From Adineta steineri (lineage: Eukaryota > Rotifera > Eurotatoria > Adinetida > Adinetidae), in NCBI GenBank assembly GCA_905250115.1, contig CAJNOI010000045.1, positions 124,001 to 188,000 on the forward strand: DNA of 64,000 nt, in the 5' to 3' direction. Shown here piece after piece: positions 49,464 to 60,200 of the stretch (position 1 is its first letter; every line of letters starts with the position of its first letter). The position numbers and the translations under genes were made by a program. The notes under the pieces are model-generated. The model did no database searches. It was not told where the DNA came from and worked only from the letters and a program-made list of their open reading frames with translations.

Positions 49464-50962
49464 ATGCAACACAAACGAGGGCCCGAAAACATGGTTATCA
49501 TGAATGATCATTATACTCTTACTATTAAACCATTGGCACAAGTTAATGATCCTCAAGTACAACGATCTCGTACAGTTCTTCTCATTATGCTTAGCACTTG
49601 TCTTGTAAGTTTTTATTACTGTTTTTTATTAATAATACTAAAGTGATGATGAGCAATCTCTATATCATGCATTTCTATTTCATTTAAAAATTTATAATAT
49701 TTCGAAACTATTTCAATAGAAAAATAGAAAATTTAAAAACTGTCGCTTTGTAATACGTTCAACACGACTAATTTTTCATTATTGAAATGTGCTGGATTTT
49801 TGATGATTATCATGAAACACATATTTAATTTAACGTTCTATATGTAATCTCAGTGATCTACGAGATAAAAACGTGTTAGTCATAGTCAACAAAATAAATA
49901 GTTGACAAAAATATTTGTGTCTCGGAGTACCATTCTAGTAATTATATAGAGAAGAAAATTTTGTTAAGAGCTTTGAGAGTCCCAATTAAGATCTAAAAAA
50001 ATCTAACCTTGTCAAGACTTTTTCATTTCCGACTACGAATATTCTTCTTTTTGTAGAATCATTTAACATTGATTATATACTTGACGTATTTGATTTTTTA
50101 CTGATTTTGAATAATAAATTTTGCAGGGTTTTTGTTTGATCAGCACATTTGTTCGAATCGTAAACTATACTAGAAATTCACAAGCAAACACAGAACTTGT
50201 TGATGTTATTGCGTTCGTTGTGTTAATTGCATCAATTGCGTCAGTTGCTTTCTATGGCTATGGATTATTCGTCAGCTATAGATATTCGGACAAAGGCTTA
50301 CGTGTGGTATGTAATATTATTTGATTTTTTTTCTGATACAAATTCTGTAAAAAACATATTTGACATAAAATTGAATACAGTTTGTTTTGATAAGATTCTA
50401 CTAATCAATTCTGAAACAGTGAATATTATTTTCCATTTCACGAAAATTTCAGAACTTAGACTTTATGTCTGAAACTTAACTCTTGTTTCTATAGTACAGA
50501 TGTATAAATATATCAAAATTTTAGTAAATAGCTACTGAAAGTTATAAAAACAATGAAATGTTCGAATTAAACTGATCTTTGTCTTTTCTCTTCAGTTCGC
50601 TTGGTCGGGTGCGGTCGTGCTTTGTTTTATGGCTATTGGACTTGGAACAATTTTTATGGATGTTCTAGCAAGTTTAGGCCTTGATGAATTTCCTTTCAAT
50701 GTTATGGGTGTGGTTAAATACAACACAATTGCTCTATATTTTGCTGACAGAACTGGCATAAAAAACATGATGATTGGATTTTCAGTATATGTGTTCATTT
50801 ATTTGATTGTGTTTCTTAGTTTTTTCATTTTTACAGTACGTATTCGATCTCTTTTATTTCTATTAATACTATAATTTGATTTCTTTGCAGATAATTATTG
50901 TCCGATTCGCTTTGAAGTTGGCCAGACTCATTGAGGAAAACACAGTCATTGGACAAGTCTAA
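49464..50962 (+). CDS. Four-TM small membrane protein, tandem copy 3
   Basis: Exons are 49464-49604, 50127-50306, 50596-50835 and 50891-50962, giving 210 residues. Exon 2 is 27 bp longer than in the other copies, adding a short hydrophobic stretch (VDVIAFVVLIASIASVAF) before the conserved YGLFVSYRYSDKGLRV-like segment. The N terminus MQHKRGPENMVIMN and basic QRSRTVLLIMLS are conserved. TM3 is AVVLCFMAIGLGTIFMDVL and TM4 is VYVFIYLIVFLSFFIFT, with the same basic tail (ALKLARLIEEN). The frame is open throughout, and intron positions and phases are identical to copies 1 and 2. Confidence 0.8.
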
Positions 50963-51369
50963 TTTTTTTTCTCTTAAAAATATGTCATTTTGAACGTTTT
51001 ATTAAATTTCTGGTTGTTGACTTCGAATTTCTTTGCTTCTCAAAACTTATAAAACAAATAATAGATTTTTTTTCTTAGGGTATGGGTATTTCCTTTGCTT
51101 ACAACATATACTCAAACCATCACACCCTAGAATGTACTATATATCTATTTAAAATGTCGATTAATGATATTTCACTTTAGCCTATTGGATTATAATAAAA
51201 AGAACAATCGAATAAATAACCAATATATTTTATTTCTTCAAGCTTCTAACATGCGTTACTCATACTCTCAAAACTTCAGTCATTCTAGTTCAGAAACTAT
51301 AATGCATCAAGAAAAAATACTGACAATGATGATGACATATACATTCTTGGAATTAAAATATGTGTAAAA

Positions 51370-51538
51370 AGTATACCTGATTTATATTCATTAGTAGTGG
51401 GTATTAATTTATTACAAATATTAACAGATAATTGGAATAATGCTTCTATATGTAATCAATTATCAAACAAGATTCGTTATTTAAAAGTTCATTCTGCGAT
51501 TAATTTATTTCAATTGTTTTATCACTAAAGAAGAACAA
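51370..51538 (+). pseudogene. Decayed fragment of a larger protein gene
   Basis: An ATG-less frame reads IPDLYSLVVGINLLQILTDN, then WNNASICNQLSNKIRYLKV, and stops. The style (PxLYSLxVxxxLLxxLxDN, ICxxLSxxIRYLKI) resembles the repeat region of large LRR/F-box-like families abundant in bdelloids (from memory). Isolated and truncated at both ends; probably a pseudogene scrap. Confidence 0.35.
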
Positions 51539-51779
51539 GATTATTATTTTTAGTTAGGAAAATATCTCTAATAATATATTATTATTCTTTTATTATTGAT
51601 AACTTTGAAATTTTGTTTTAATTAACTGATCATCACAATACATACTAATATAATTATACGTGTGACGTCTTTATCTCTCCTAAACAAGTTATATTTTATA
51701 CTGACGGGTGTAAGTATAAGATAAAGACGATATTATCACTCACTCCGGTGCCCGCACCCTCAACACGTCTTTGTGTTCT
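51539..51779. other. Spacer with GT/AC module
   Basis: AT-rich, with a GT/AC module at about 51704-51763 (ACGGGTGTAAG on the left, CGCACCCTCAA on the right). No gene. Confidence 0.5.
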
Positions 51780-52070
51780 CTATTCTTGAGAACGGGAATA
51801 GAAAGCTTCTGATATAAGCTGTATATGATCGTTCGATTTAGTCCACCTTCGCCGAAAAAGTTTTTCGCCGAAGGCACATTTCGCCGAAAACGAATTTTCT
51901 CCGAAGGAAGTTCGCCGAAAAATGAAATTTACCGAATTGATCTTACAAGCAACAATTGTGTATTGGATAATAAGTCTATGATACCAAATCAAGCGATCTT
52001 CAAGTGGGCCGCATTCCAAGTCAGATGTCTCCCGTGTCATTTGGTTGCCATCTCAGATGGCAACCAACCG

Positions 52071-52182
52071 ACTTGGCTACCATCTGAGTTGGCTACCAAC
52101 TGACTTGGCTACCATCTGAGTTGGCTACCAACTGACTTGGCTACCAACTGACTTGGCTACCAACTGACTTGGCTACCAACTC
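52071..52182. repeat. 16-bp tandem repeat, seven copies
   Basis: Unit ACTTGGCTACCAACTG, with variants ACCATCTG and AGTTGG that alternate in the first copies. The reverse-complement array lies at 52340-52419. Confidence 0.9.
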
Positions 52183-52220
52183 AGATGGATGAGTGCGGGT
52201 AGATTGTGAGATGATAGACA

Positions 52221-52330
52221 CCTAGACCCAGACCCTCACCCACATTCACACCCAGACCCTCACCCACAGCCACATTCGCACCCAGACCCTCACCCACATT
52301 CACACCCAGACCCTCACTCACATCCACATC
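52221..52330. repeat. AC-rich tandem repeat, about 24-bp unit
   Basis: Unit close to CCCAGACCCTCACCCACATT plus CACA, about four imperfect copies. It lies at the centre of the palindrome. CCCACA is the complement of the TGTGGG telomere word, but spacing is irregular. Confidence 0.8.
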
Positions 52331-52339
52331 CATTCATAC

Positions 52340-52419
52340 GAGTTGGTAAACATATGAGTTGGTAGTCAAGTCAGTTGGTAACCAATTCAGTTGGTAGCCA
52401 AGTCAGTTGGTAACCGTCT
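52340..52419. repeat. 16-bp tandem repeat, reverse orientation, five copies
   Basis: Unit CAGTTGGTAGCCAAGT, the reverse complement of the unit at 52071-52182, so the two arrays can pair in one strand. Confidence 0.9.
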
Positions 52420-52702
52420 AGCTTGAAGGTCGGTCCACCTGGAGATCAACTGATTTGGTATCATAGACTAATTATCCAAAACACAATTGTTACCTATGAG
52501 ATCAATTATATGCAGTTTGTATGGGCTTTCGGTGAGAGATTCATTCGGCGATTTTTTTTCGACGAAATTCATCATCGGCGAAAAAAATTTTCGGCGAAAG
52601 TGGAATTTACCGTTTCATATATACTCTCCGAAACTACACCCTTGCACTAAAGTCTTTTCCCTCTTCGTTTCTTTACTGTAATACTTTACGTAAAATTTAT
52701 TT

Positions 52703-52775
52703 GTGAGTAGAAGCTGTGGGTGTGGACTAAGAGAAGCTAGAAACCTATATCAACACCCACACCCCACTCTCATCA
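52703..52775. repeat. Short GT-rich/AC-rich inverted module
   Basis: AGCTGTGGGTGTGGAC on the left and CAACACCCACACCCCACTC on the right, separated by about 30 bases. Member of the dispersed set. Confidence 0.6.
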
Positions 52776-52831
52776 TTAGCCATCTTATTGTGGCACTTAG
52801 CATAGCATCTAGTTTCTTTTCACTGACGAGC

Positions 52832-53439
52832 GAACCGCCAGAGGTGATTCAGAGTTTTGAGGCTGAAATTTTATGTATAAGTAGAGTCCGATAATACTGG
52901 AAAAATCCTAAAAGGATAAGGGTCCATGTACCTTGCTTCTTGAACTATGGCCATTTTACTTCATATATTATCAATGATAAGGGATGCACTAAAACAAATC
53001 ATGCTACCGAATTTTGATCTGAAATTTTGTCTATAGATAGAGCTAATGACTCTCAAAATATGCTGAAGTTTCAGCTGAAAAGAATATTCCTTTGTCGAGA
53101 TATTTATTTTTGAAATAAACTCATCTTTGCGACATGTTTGTGGCAAACGACTATCTTTTGAAAATTTAATATCTCGACAAAGGAACATTCTTTTCAGCTG
53201 AAACTTTCTGCATATTTTGAGAGTCATTAGCCCTATCTATAGACAAAATTTCAGATCAAAATTCGGTAATATGAGTTTTTAGCGAATCCCTTATTATTCA
53301 CAATATATCTAGTAAAATGGTCATAATTCAAGAAGCAAGGTATATATACCCTTATCCTTTTATGATTTTTCTAACCACATCAGACTCTACTTATGCGCAA
53401 AATCTCAGCCTCGATGGTCTGAATCACCTCGGGCGGTTC
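52832..53439. repeat. Foldback: inverted repeat with about 270-bp arms and 62-nt loop
   Basis: Arms 52832-53105 and 53168-53439 are reverse complements, at roughly 85-90% by eye. Long exact blocks include GAATTTTGATCTGAAATTTTG, TAATGACTCTCAAAATATGC and AGAGGTGATTC/GAATCACCTC-type ends. There is no coding content and no clear target duplication. It looks like a MITE-like foldback or an inverted duplication, able to form a long hairpin RNA if transcribed. Confidence 0.85.
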
Positions 53440-55834
53440 TCTTTGCGAGTTTATAAACAAATATATCGATGGTTTCTATGAGAGGATAAAACAAAAAGAA
53501 GTAAATATTCCCAGAAAGTTATCTGTAACCAATTGGATACCATCTTTTTCTAGAATAAACATTTTGATGTAATTAAAAGTAAGAAAATGCTACCATCATT
53601 TGAAAAAAAAGAAAAAACTGTTTTCTAATTAAAGTGAACGATAAACAAATTTCGAGAACAAATATTAAGAAATAAAAAATGTTTGATTTAAGATAGCTAA
53701 GATATAATTAACCATCTCTGACTATAGTGTTAATATAAACATAAAAATCTACTTCAAAACATCACAATTATTATCTTGATCAATAAAAATCAATTACTTT
53801 TATAGGACATTTCATAAAACAATTGTTAAATATAAACTTATTCAAAAATCGATATACAAAAGTATTTGAGATGATATCAGAAACATTGAAGTTAACGACG
53901 AGAATTAAATAAAACGAATCACTTTAGGAGACATTGTAAGCCTATGATCTTTGAGCTGAAGAAGAAAAAAAACACTTGATTTCTTTGTGTTGTGATCATT
54001 ACAGTTATTTTATTTAATTATATGATTTACTTGGAGGAAAAGAAAAAAGACTTTTAAACGGATTTTCAAAACACCAATAGAGCATGTGACACCAAATCCT
54101 GTTAAGGATGAAGTAATCTTTTTTTTAAATAGAAAAGATTATGTTCTTTAACACTCGTTTATATTGTACACGATTGAAGAATATAACATGTTGATTTTAG
54201 GGAAACTTATACAACACAAATAAAAACGACTAAAAAAAATATATAATAAAATAAAAGAAAGAAAAAAAACATTTCAAAAAGATGAGTTTGTTGCTATCCG
54301 GAATATTTATTTTAACTCTACTAACAGTGTGATTCATCAATTAGATGTGTGTGTGCCACTTTTGTAATGACTTGAAAGAGAATATCCACTTTCTTTTGTG
54401 TTCTTCAGATGTTAATAGATTGCTATAACAACTCGCTCACAGAAAATAACAAGTTACTTGTTCATGCAGTGAGCCATTTGCCTGATGTTCATACATTAAT
54501 GCTCGAATTGATAATGAGAAGAATTTGAAAGATCTAAGATATTAAAACTATTGTCCTTGAGCTCATCTTTCTTCGAAGACTTGAATAGAAAAGAATTTTT
54601 AACGAAGTTCGACATTATTCCAGTTTTCTCATCATAACCAAAGTTGAATTTCATTTTGTTCTGTATGGAAACTCAGAGATTGTATACTAATTAATTAATT
54701 TTATTTTACTTAAATCATGGTCTCTAGGTAGAAAACCTTTCATTTGTGGAAAACGCGATCCGGTTATTTTTTATTCTTAGACTGTTGTAGAATAAAGATT
54801 TGATCGTATGTAATTATATCTTAATTTAAAGATCGAAGATTCCATTTAATCTGATTTTTTTGCAGTTAATAAAAAGAAAAAAAAACATTTTCTACTATAT
54901 TTAATTTATTATTTTCTTTCTACATTTAGTTGTTTTGTCAATGTTTTCCTCTCGCGTTGCTAAAGGCTCATTCAACACATGCCACTCATCGAAATGTATT
55001 TCTCTATTAGATGCCCAATAATTCATCACCAAGGTAGCTCTTTCTTTTCTTTTTTCTCTCTCTGTCGAGTATATAATGTTGAGTTTTCAGTGAGAATATC
55101 TGTCAGTGAAATACGAAAGTTAAAAAGGCATTTATACGTTATAACAATACGTTTACATTTTCTTTTTTGCTCTCAAATTGTATTACATCAATTAGTTAGT
55201 TTGGTATTGTCTTTGAGGTAAGTGTGTGTATGTAAATGAATATATAAAAAGAGAAAGAATCAATACTGACCATAATGTATAGTTTTTAGAAGATATTTGT
55301 AATCTATGAAGTGGAATATTTTCAAACTGAAGTTAAATGATCATTTATCACCTTTCCTTTTTATCTTATGATAATGTCATTTAGTTTCGAGAAGATAAAT
55401 GAGACGTCCATTTTCTTTTTTGATCTTTCCTAAGTTCTTCTTGTCTCTCTGCTCTATCTTTGTGTCTTGATCTTCCAGCATGCTCTCTACGATTCTCTCT
55501 TTATTGAGAAAAAATATATTAGTCGTATATCAAGTCACTTTTTGGTCAAAAGATGTGACCTTAGTAAAGTGTTTATCTTCGTTTTCTTCTTTTGTCACTT
55601 TATAAAGTTATATGTTACATGATGTAGAAGCTCGTAATGCGTTTTCTAACTGTAATTATCATAGATTACCTAATCTAAACGAAATCTATCGAACGCGTTG
55701 ATTTTTGAACGACGAAAGCGTCAGCTCATGGCGGTTTTGGATTATATAATAATTAAAAAGTTGTATATATTCTATAAAAGATTTGTTCAAACATCTGTAA
55801 AGACACATAGAAGTCTATGAACTGTTTATGACGA
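53440..55834. other. Gene-free AT-rich region
   Basis: About 2.4 kb without a convincing frame, splice-linked exons, RNA gene or array. A short frame at 54979 has no protein character. Confidence 0.5.
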
Positions 55835-56665
55835 TCTCTCAAGGGCTTCTAAGGGGTTTTAAACGTCTACCATTGTCTTCCACGGCATACTAAGGTCTTC
55901 CATAGTCTGTTTAAATCATCAGGACCTAATCAGATCTTGAAGGACCTACTTGCATCCTCGACAGCTTACAGAAATCTTAAGAGTCTGCTCCAATCTTATA
56001 GCACTTACTCGGTTTTCCTATAACCTATAAAAGTCTTCCAGACCCTACTTGGATAAAAAAAACTATGCAAAAGTCTTCAGAGCATGCTCGCAACCTCGAA
56101 AGCCTCGAAAAATATTCCGAGAATAGTCGGATCCTTGAAAGCCTAGAAGAATATTCCGGCAACAGTCTGTTCCACGAAGGTGTATAAGAAAATTTGGGGC
56201 ATCCTTAAAAGCCTACAAAAATCTTCAGGACTTACCCAGGCTTTTTCGGGGCATACTAGGATCCTCAAGACGTCCTGGGGTCTTCGAAAGCGTATCCGAT
56301 CTCCAAGGCTTATTCAGATCGCACAGGACACACCCGGTTCCTCGAAACCCTAGAGAAATATTCACGGAATACTGGGTTCTTCGAAAGTCTAGAGGTATCT
56401 GCAAGGCATGCCCGATTCCTGGAAAGTCAAAAGAAATCTTCAGAAAATACTCGGATCTTCGAAAACCTATAGGGCTCTTCATGTCATAGTCAGGTCCTCA
56501 AAAGGGTAGAGAAATATTCAGCGCATAACCGGATCCTAGAAAGGCTCTAGGACTCTGCAGAGCTTACTCAGATTATACAGGGAATAGTTCAGTGCTCGGA
56601 AGCGTGTAAGACTCTTCAGAGTCTACTCAGACCTCCTGAGCCTGCGAAGATCTTTCAAAACCTAC
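55835..56665. repeat. Degenerate minisatellite, unit about 40-50 bp
   Basis: Around eighteen imperfect copies of a unit like GGATCCTCGAAAGCCTAGAA plus AAATCTTCAGAGCATACTC. Recurrent words are TCTTCAGA, CCTCGAAA, GATCCT, ACTCGGATC and AATATTC. It is less AT-rich than its surroundings. Frames across it contain stops and change register, so it does not look coding. Confidence 0.75.
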
Positions 56666-57284
56666 TCTGGTCGGGATGGGTGTGGGTGACGGTGATAGCG
56701 AAGGATCAGTGTAACAGAGACGTCTATCGCGGTTGAAATTCTGTCACTGCCACCCTGTGAATGTCACGGTGATTTGGGTGTAGGAGCGTTGCCATGAATA
56801 TCTCTGAAATATAACACCCAAGACTAGACCCACATCAACAATCTCACTCACATCTATATCCCCAAGAGTTACTGAAAGTCGATTAGTTGAGTTCACAGTT
56901 GTAAAGTCAAGTTCAACATATATATGACATGAAATCGATGTAAACAAAAACTTATTTTGTTAGAAGCATGTGGAGAAGGATGCATTTAATTGGCGGCGTC
57001 TGTATGAGTGACTAAGAGATTAGAGTGTGACTGTAAGCTGTAAACAAAATATCTCACATATATTCACTCATGCGTACCTCAACCAACACTTTGATGGGAT
57101 TGATGTGCTATATAACAATCTCTAGCGGCACGGCGAATGAACTGTTAATTAGTATTGAGAGTATTGAAAGAACTCCAGTGCTAGTGCATACGCTTCTGTA
57201 AAAAGATCTTGTGAACTGTAAGTAGACTCCTAAGGAACTATACGGTATTGTCCATTTTATTTGAGAAATCGCGTTTTGCTAAAC
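56666..57284. other. Upstream region of the concatemer gene with GT/AC module
   Basis: GATGGGTGTGGGTGACGGTG at the left and CCCACATCAACAATCTCACTC further right (to about 56875) form another GT/AC module. The rest is the likely promoter of the next gene. Confidence 0.5.
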
Positions 57285-60200
57285 ATGTGCTCGGAGTTAT
57301 TAACAAAAGTTTCTTTTTTGAGAATCCAATTGTGGGAACGCGAGATGGAAAGAAGAGATGACTTACGTCGTCGTCATCGATTGCGACGATTTCTCATCGA
57401 GTTGAATCTTTTCGAAACGGATTTGACTGATGAGCGGACGATCAACATTCAACGATGGTCAACGCGTGTTTACATTGTCCTTCTTCTCTCTGCAATGTCC
57501 ATTCTCCTCATTTATGATGCGTCAGCTGTGAAAACACAACAAATTGAAGTGAGAAGCCCATCCCTCGAAACATATATGGAATTGCAAAATACCTACGACA
57601 CAAACCTCAAATGTCCATGCACTGAAATATCGGCTTCATATCGTTCATTTGTCGAAATAATTCCAACTTATCATGAAATATGTTCCAGTGATTTCGTTTC
57701 CCAAAAATGGATCGATATGCTCTTCAATGATCAGACGTCCACACGCTATGTGTTAGATTTTCGTGCAACAGCTAGCCAACAATTTCAAGTTTTACGAGAA
57801 CTCTGCAAATTCTCACAAACAGCTATCAATAATGATATTCAAGGATTATACGATGATCAACTAATCTCAGCTTATTTATTAAGCGAGTCTTTATTGCAAG
57901 CTGAAATGGTATCATTTACTACCACCTTTCGAACGAGCAGTGTCGCGAATGCCCTTCGTTCTCTTTCGTTTATGCGCACGTACGTATTGGGAAATCAATT
58001 CATGTCTGGAATTCAAACTGCTTACATGGCACTTCTTTACTCGACAGACGGGCTAAACTGGAGTGGAGACATAGGCATAACTATATTTAGGCAACACGGA
58101 GCTAGTGCCCTATGCCAGTGTTCTATAGATGCTACTTGTAATATGTGGTCTGCCTTCTACAATTACACGTATATCGACCAGACTAGATCATTTTATTGGT
58201 TTCCATCCACTGTAACATTTCAAGTAGCAAACTGGTTTGCCGGTTGTTGGCCATTGGAATCACTTCTTCTTTCGTCACTCGACAACAGTTTCTTGAATAA
58301 TCAAAGTGAACTCGATGCCATAGTAACGTATTTCAATTGGTCGTCAAATTCGACGCCTGCAGCTCTGAGCATACAGAAAGCGACAAATCAAAGTGGCACG
58401 TTCAATGATATTCTTGGAAATTTATTCATAGAGAGTATCTCACCAGAACTCAACTATTCAGTTTATTTTGCTCAATGTCGTCCAAGGTCGTGTTCGTACT
58501 CAATCAATCAACACTCGAGCTTTTTATACATATTTACTGCTCTTCTTGGACTGTATGGAGGTCTATCGGTTGTTCTTCGATTAGTGATTCCATATGTGGT
58601 CGGCTTCATAGTTCGATATTTTACTAAAACACCGCCTCAACATCCTTCTAACGATATCGGTAAGTTTGAATTGAGATTGTATAAGTAAAACTTTCTATTT
58701 ATTTAGTGACAACAATGCAAACATGGAAGCAACGCGCACAGACACTGGTAAAGCTTATATGGAATTCTCTTATCGATCTCAATCTGTTCAAGTCATCACT
58801 TCGACAACAACCATTGGATATCAAACAACAACTTTGGACAACACGAATCTATATTACACTGCTCATCCTTGCTCTTATCGTTTTAACACTCTATGGGATG
58901 TTGAGCTTCGAGATAAAACTAATTCAAGTGAACAAACCTTCATTTAGTACTGTGCAACAGTTACAGACTCAGTCTCAGACCAACTTAATTTCTTCCCTAC
59001 AATGTCCATGTACACAACTAACGGTATTCTATCGTCAATTCACCCAACTTCACCCATTTTATCATCAAGTATGCTCGAGTGATTTTGTATCAGAGCGCTG
59101 GATAGATGCTTTCGATGATATGCGCTCTCCGTCATCGCCCCGATATGCGCCGTACATCGACAGTACTGATTTTTCATGGAGTCAGGTGCTATTTGTGCTT
59201 CTGGAAGCTCTGTGCGATTTTTCTACTGAAACAATTGCCAGTGCATTGCAAACATTTCAAAATACTACACTGGTCGGTACTCAATTGCTTACAGCGGATG
59301 AATTTACAAATCAAATGTTCTCTGTTATCAATCAATTTCAACTGGAAACAAAAAGTACCTTTTTACATTTCCTTCAACTTCTGCGTAATATTACACATGT
59401 AAACCAAATTGTGTCTGCCGTAGGTAGTAATTCTTATATTGAAATTGGCGACCCACCTAAATATGCTGCCCCTTTGTCTATAACGACTTACAGCGATAGT
59501 AATTCATCTCATATATGTTCGTGTGCAACTGATTCAAGCTGTAAAACGAATTGGGGCTTATTCATTGGAGATCCAGCAGAAATCCAAGTATATACTATAC
59601 CTGAGTTGTATTTTGCCTGTCAACCGGTTGAATCACTTCTACAATCAACACTTAAATGTTTCTATGACAATCAAGACTGTTTGGACATTATTATCAACTT
59701 TTATAATGTGTCATCTTTTAACAACTTCACGCGGCTCAATTCTTCTTCTCATGCAAGTCATTTCATGATAAATAGTACAATTGGCTCTCTACTTTCAGAA
59801 ATGTTCATTGAATCTTGGTCTAACTCTACAAATTATTCATCCTATTTTGCTCAATGTCAACCATCGTCATGTTCCTATACGATTCCACAACGCAATAGTT
59901 TACTCGAAACAATAACAAGAATTGTTGGTCTGATCGGTGGACTGTCTGTCTCTCTGCGCATTCTTGTCCCGTTTCTTGTCATGATATGTGTTGGAATCAT
60001 TCGACGCCTGTTATCACGATATCAACAGGCACCTGTAGAATCGAGTAAGAACATTTTTTATTTGAACCTTGATCATGTTTAATGAAATAAATTTTAGCTG
60101 CTCGCACATCACATTTTGTGACATTGGGTATTAAGATTCGAGATTGGTTTAAGAAAGTGAATGTATTCGAAGATACAAACCGTACAATTGCTATTGAACA

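Larger units (their letters stand above)
42581..51370 (+). repeat. Direct tandem triplication of a roughly 2.5-kb gene unit
   Basis: Three units start at about 42581, 45161 and 48842 with the same AGATTCT..TTTTGCGTT-type leader, then similar 5' flanks, a GT/AC module, a four-exon gene, and a shared 3' flank (the words ATTATCTCAAATATTTTCAAAC and GAGAGTAGATTGGCGTAAATG occur after copies 1 and 2, and unit 3 keeps only part). Unit 2 is longer (3.7 kb) because of a transposon and a longer first intron. Non-coding parts are still alignable by eye, so the duplications are fairly recent. Confidence 0.85.
51780..52625. repeat. Composite palindromic element with nested minisatellites
   Basis: Core inverted arms are 51935-52010 and 52432-52506, alignable over about 75 bp (AACAATTGTGT..GGATAAT..AGTCTATGATACCAAATC). 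Outside the arms are TTCGCCGAA / TTCGGCGAA words on both sides. Inside are 16-bp units of ACTTGGCTACCAACTG (seven copies, 52071-52182) and their reverse complement (five copies, 52340-52419). An AC-rich array sits in the middle. The frames across it have no protein character. Confidence 0.8.

Noticed and set aside
52221-52330. Internal telomere
   Set aside because: CCCACA words are present, but the period is about 24 bp and irregular. A true TGTGGG array is not seen.
52071-52419. CRISPR-like array
   Set aside because: Units are contiguous 16-mers without unique spacers, arranged as an inverted pair in a eukaryotic genome. A minisatellite in a palindrome explains it.
56225-56482. Minus-strand 85-residue frame in the minisatellite
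   Set aside because: Reads repeat units in antisense, is not maintained over the whole array, and has no start context or splice partner.
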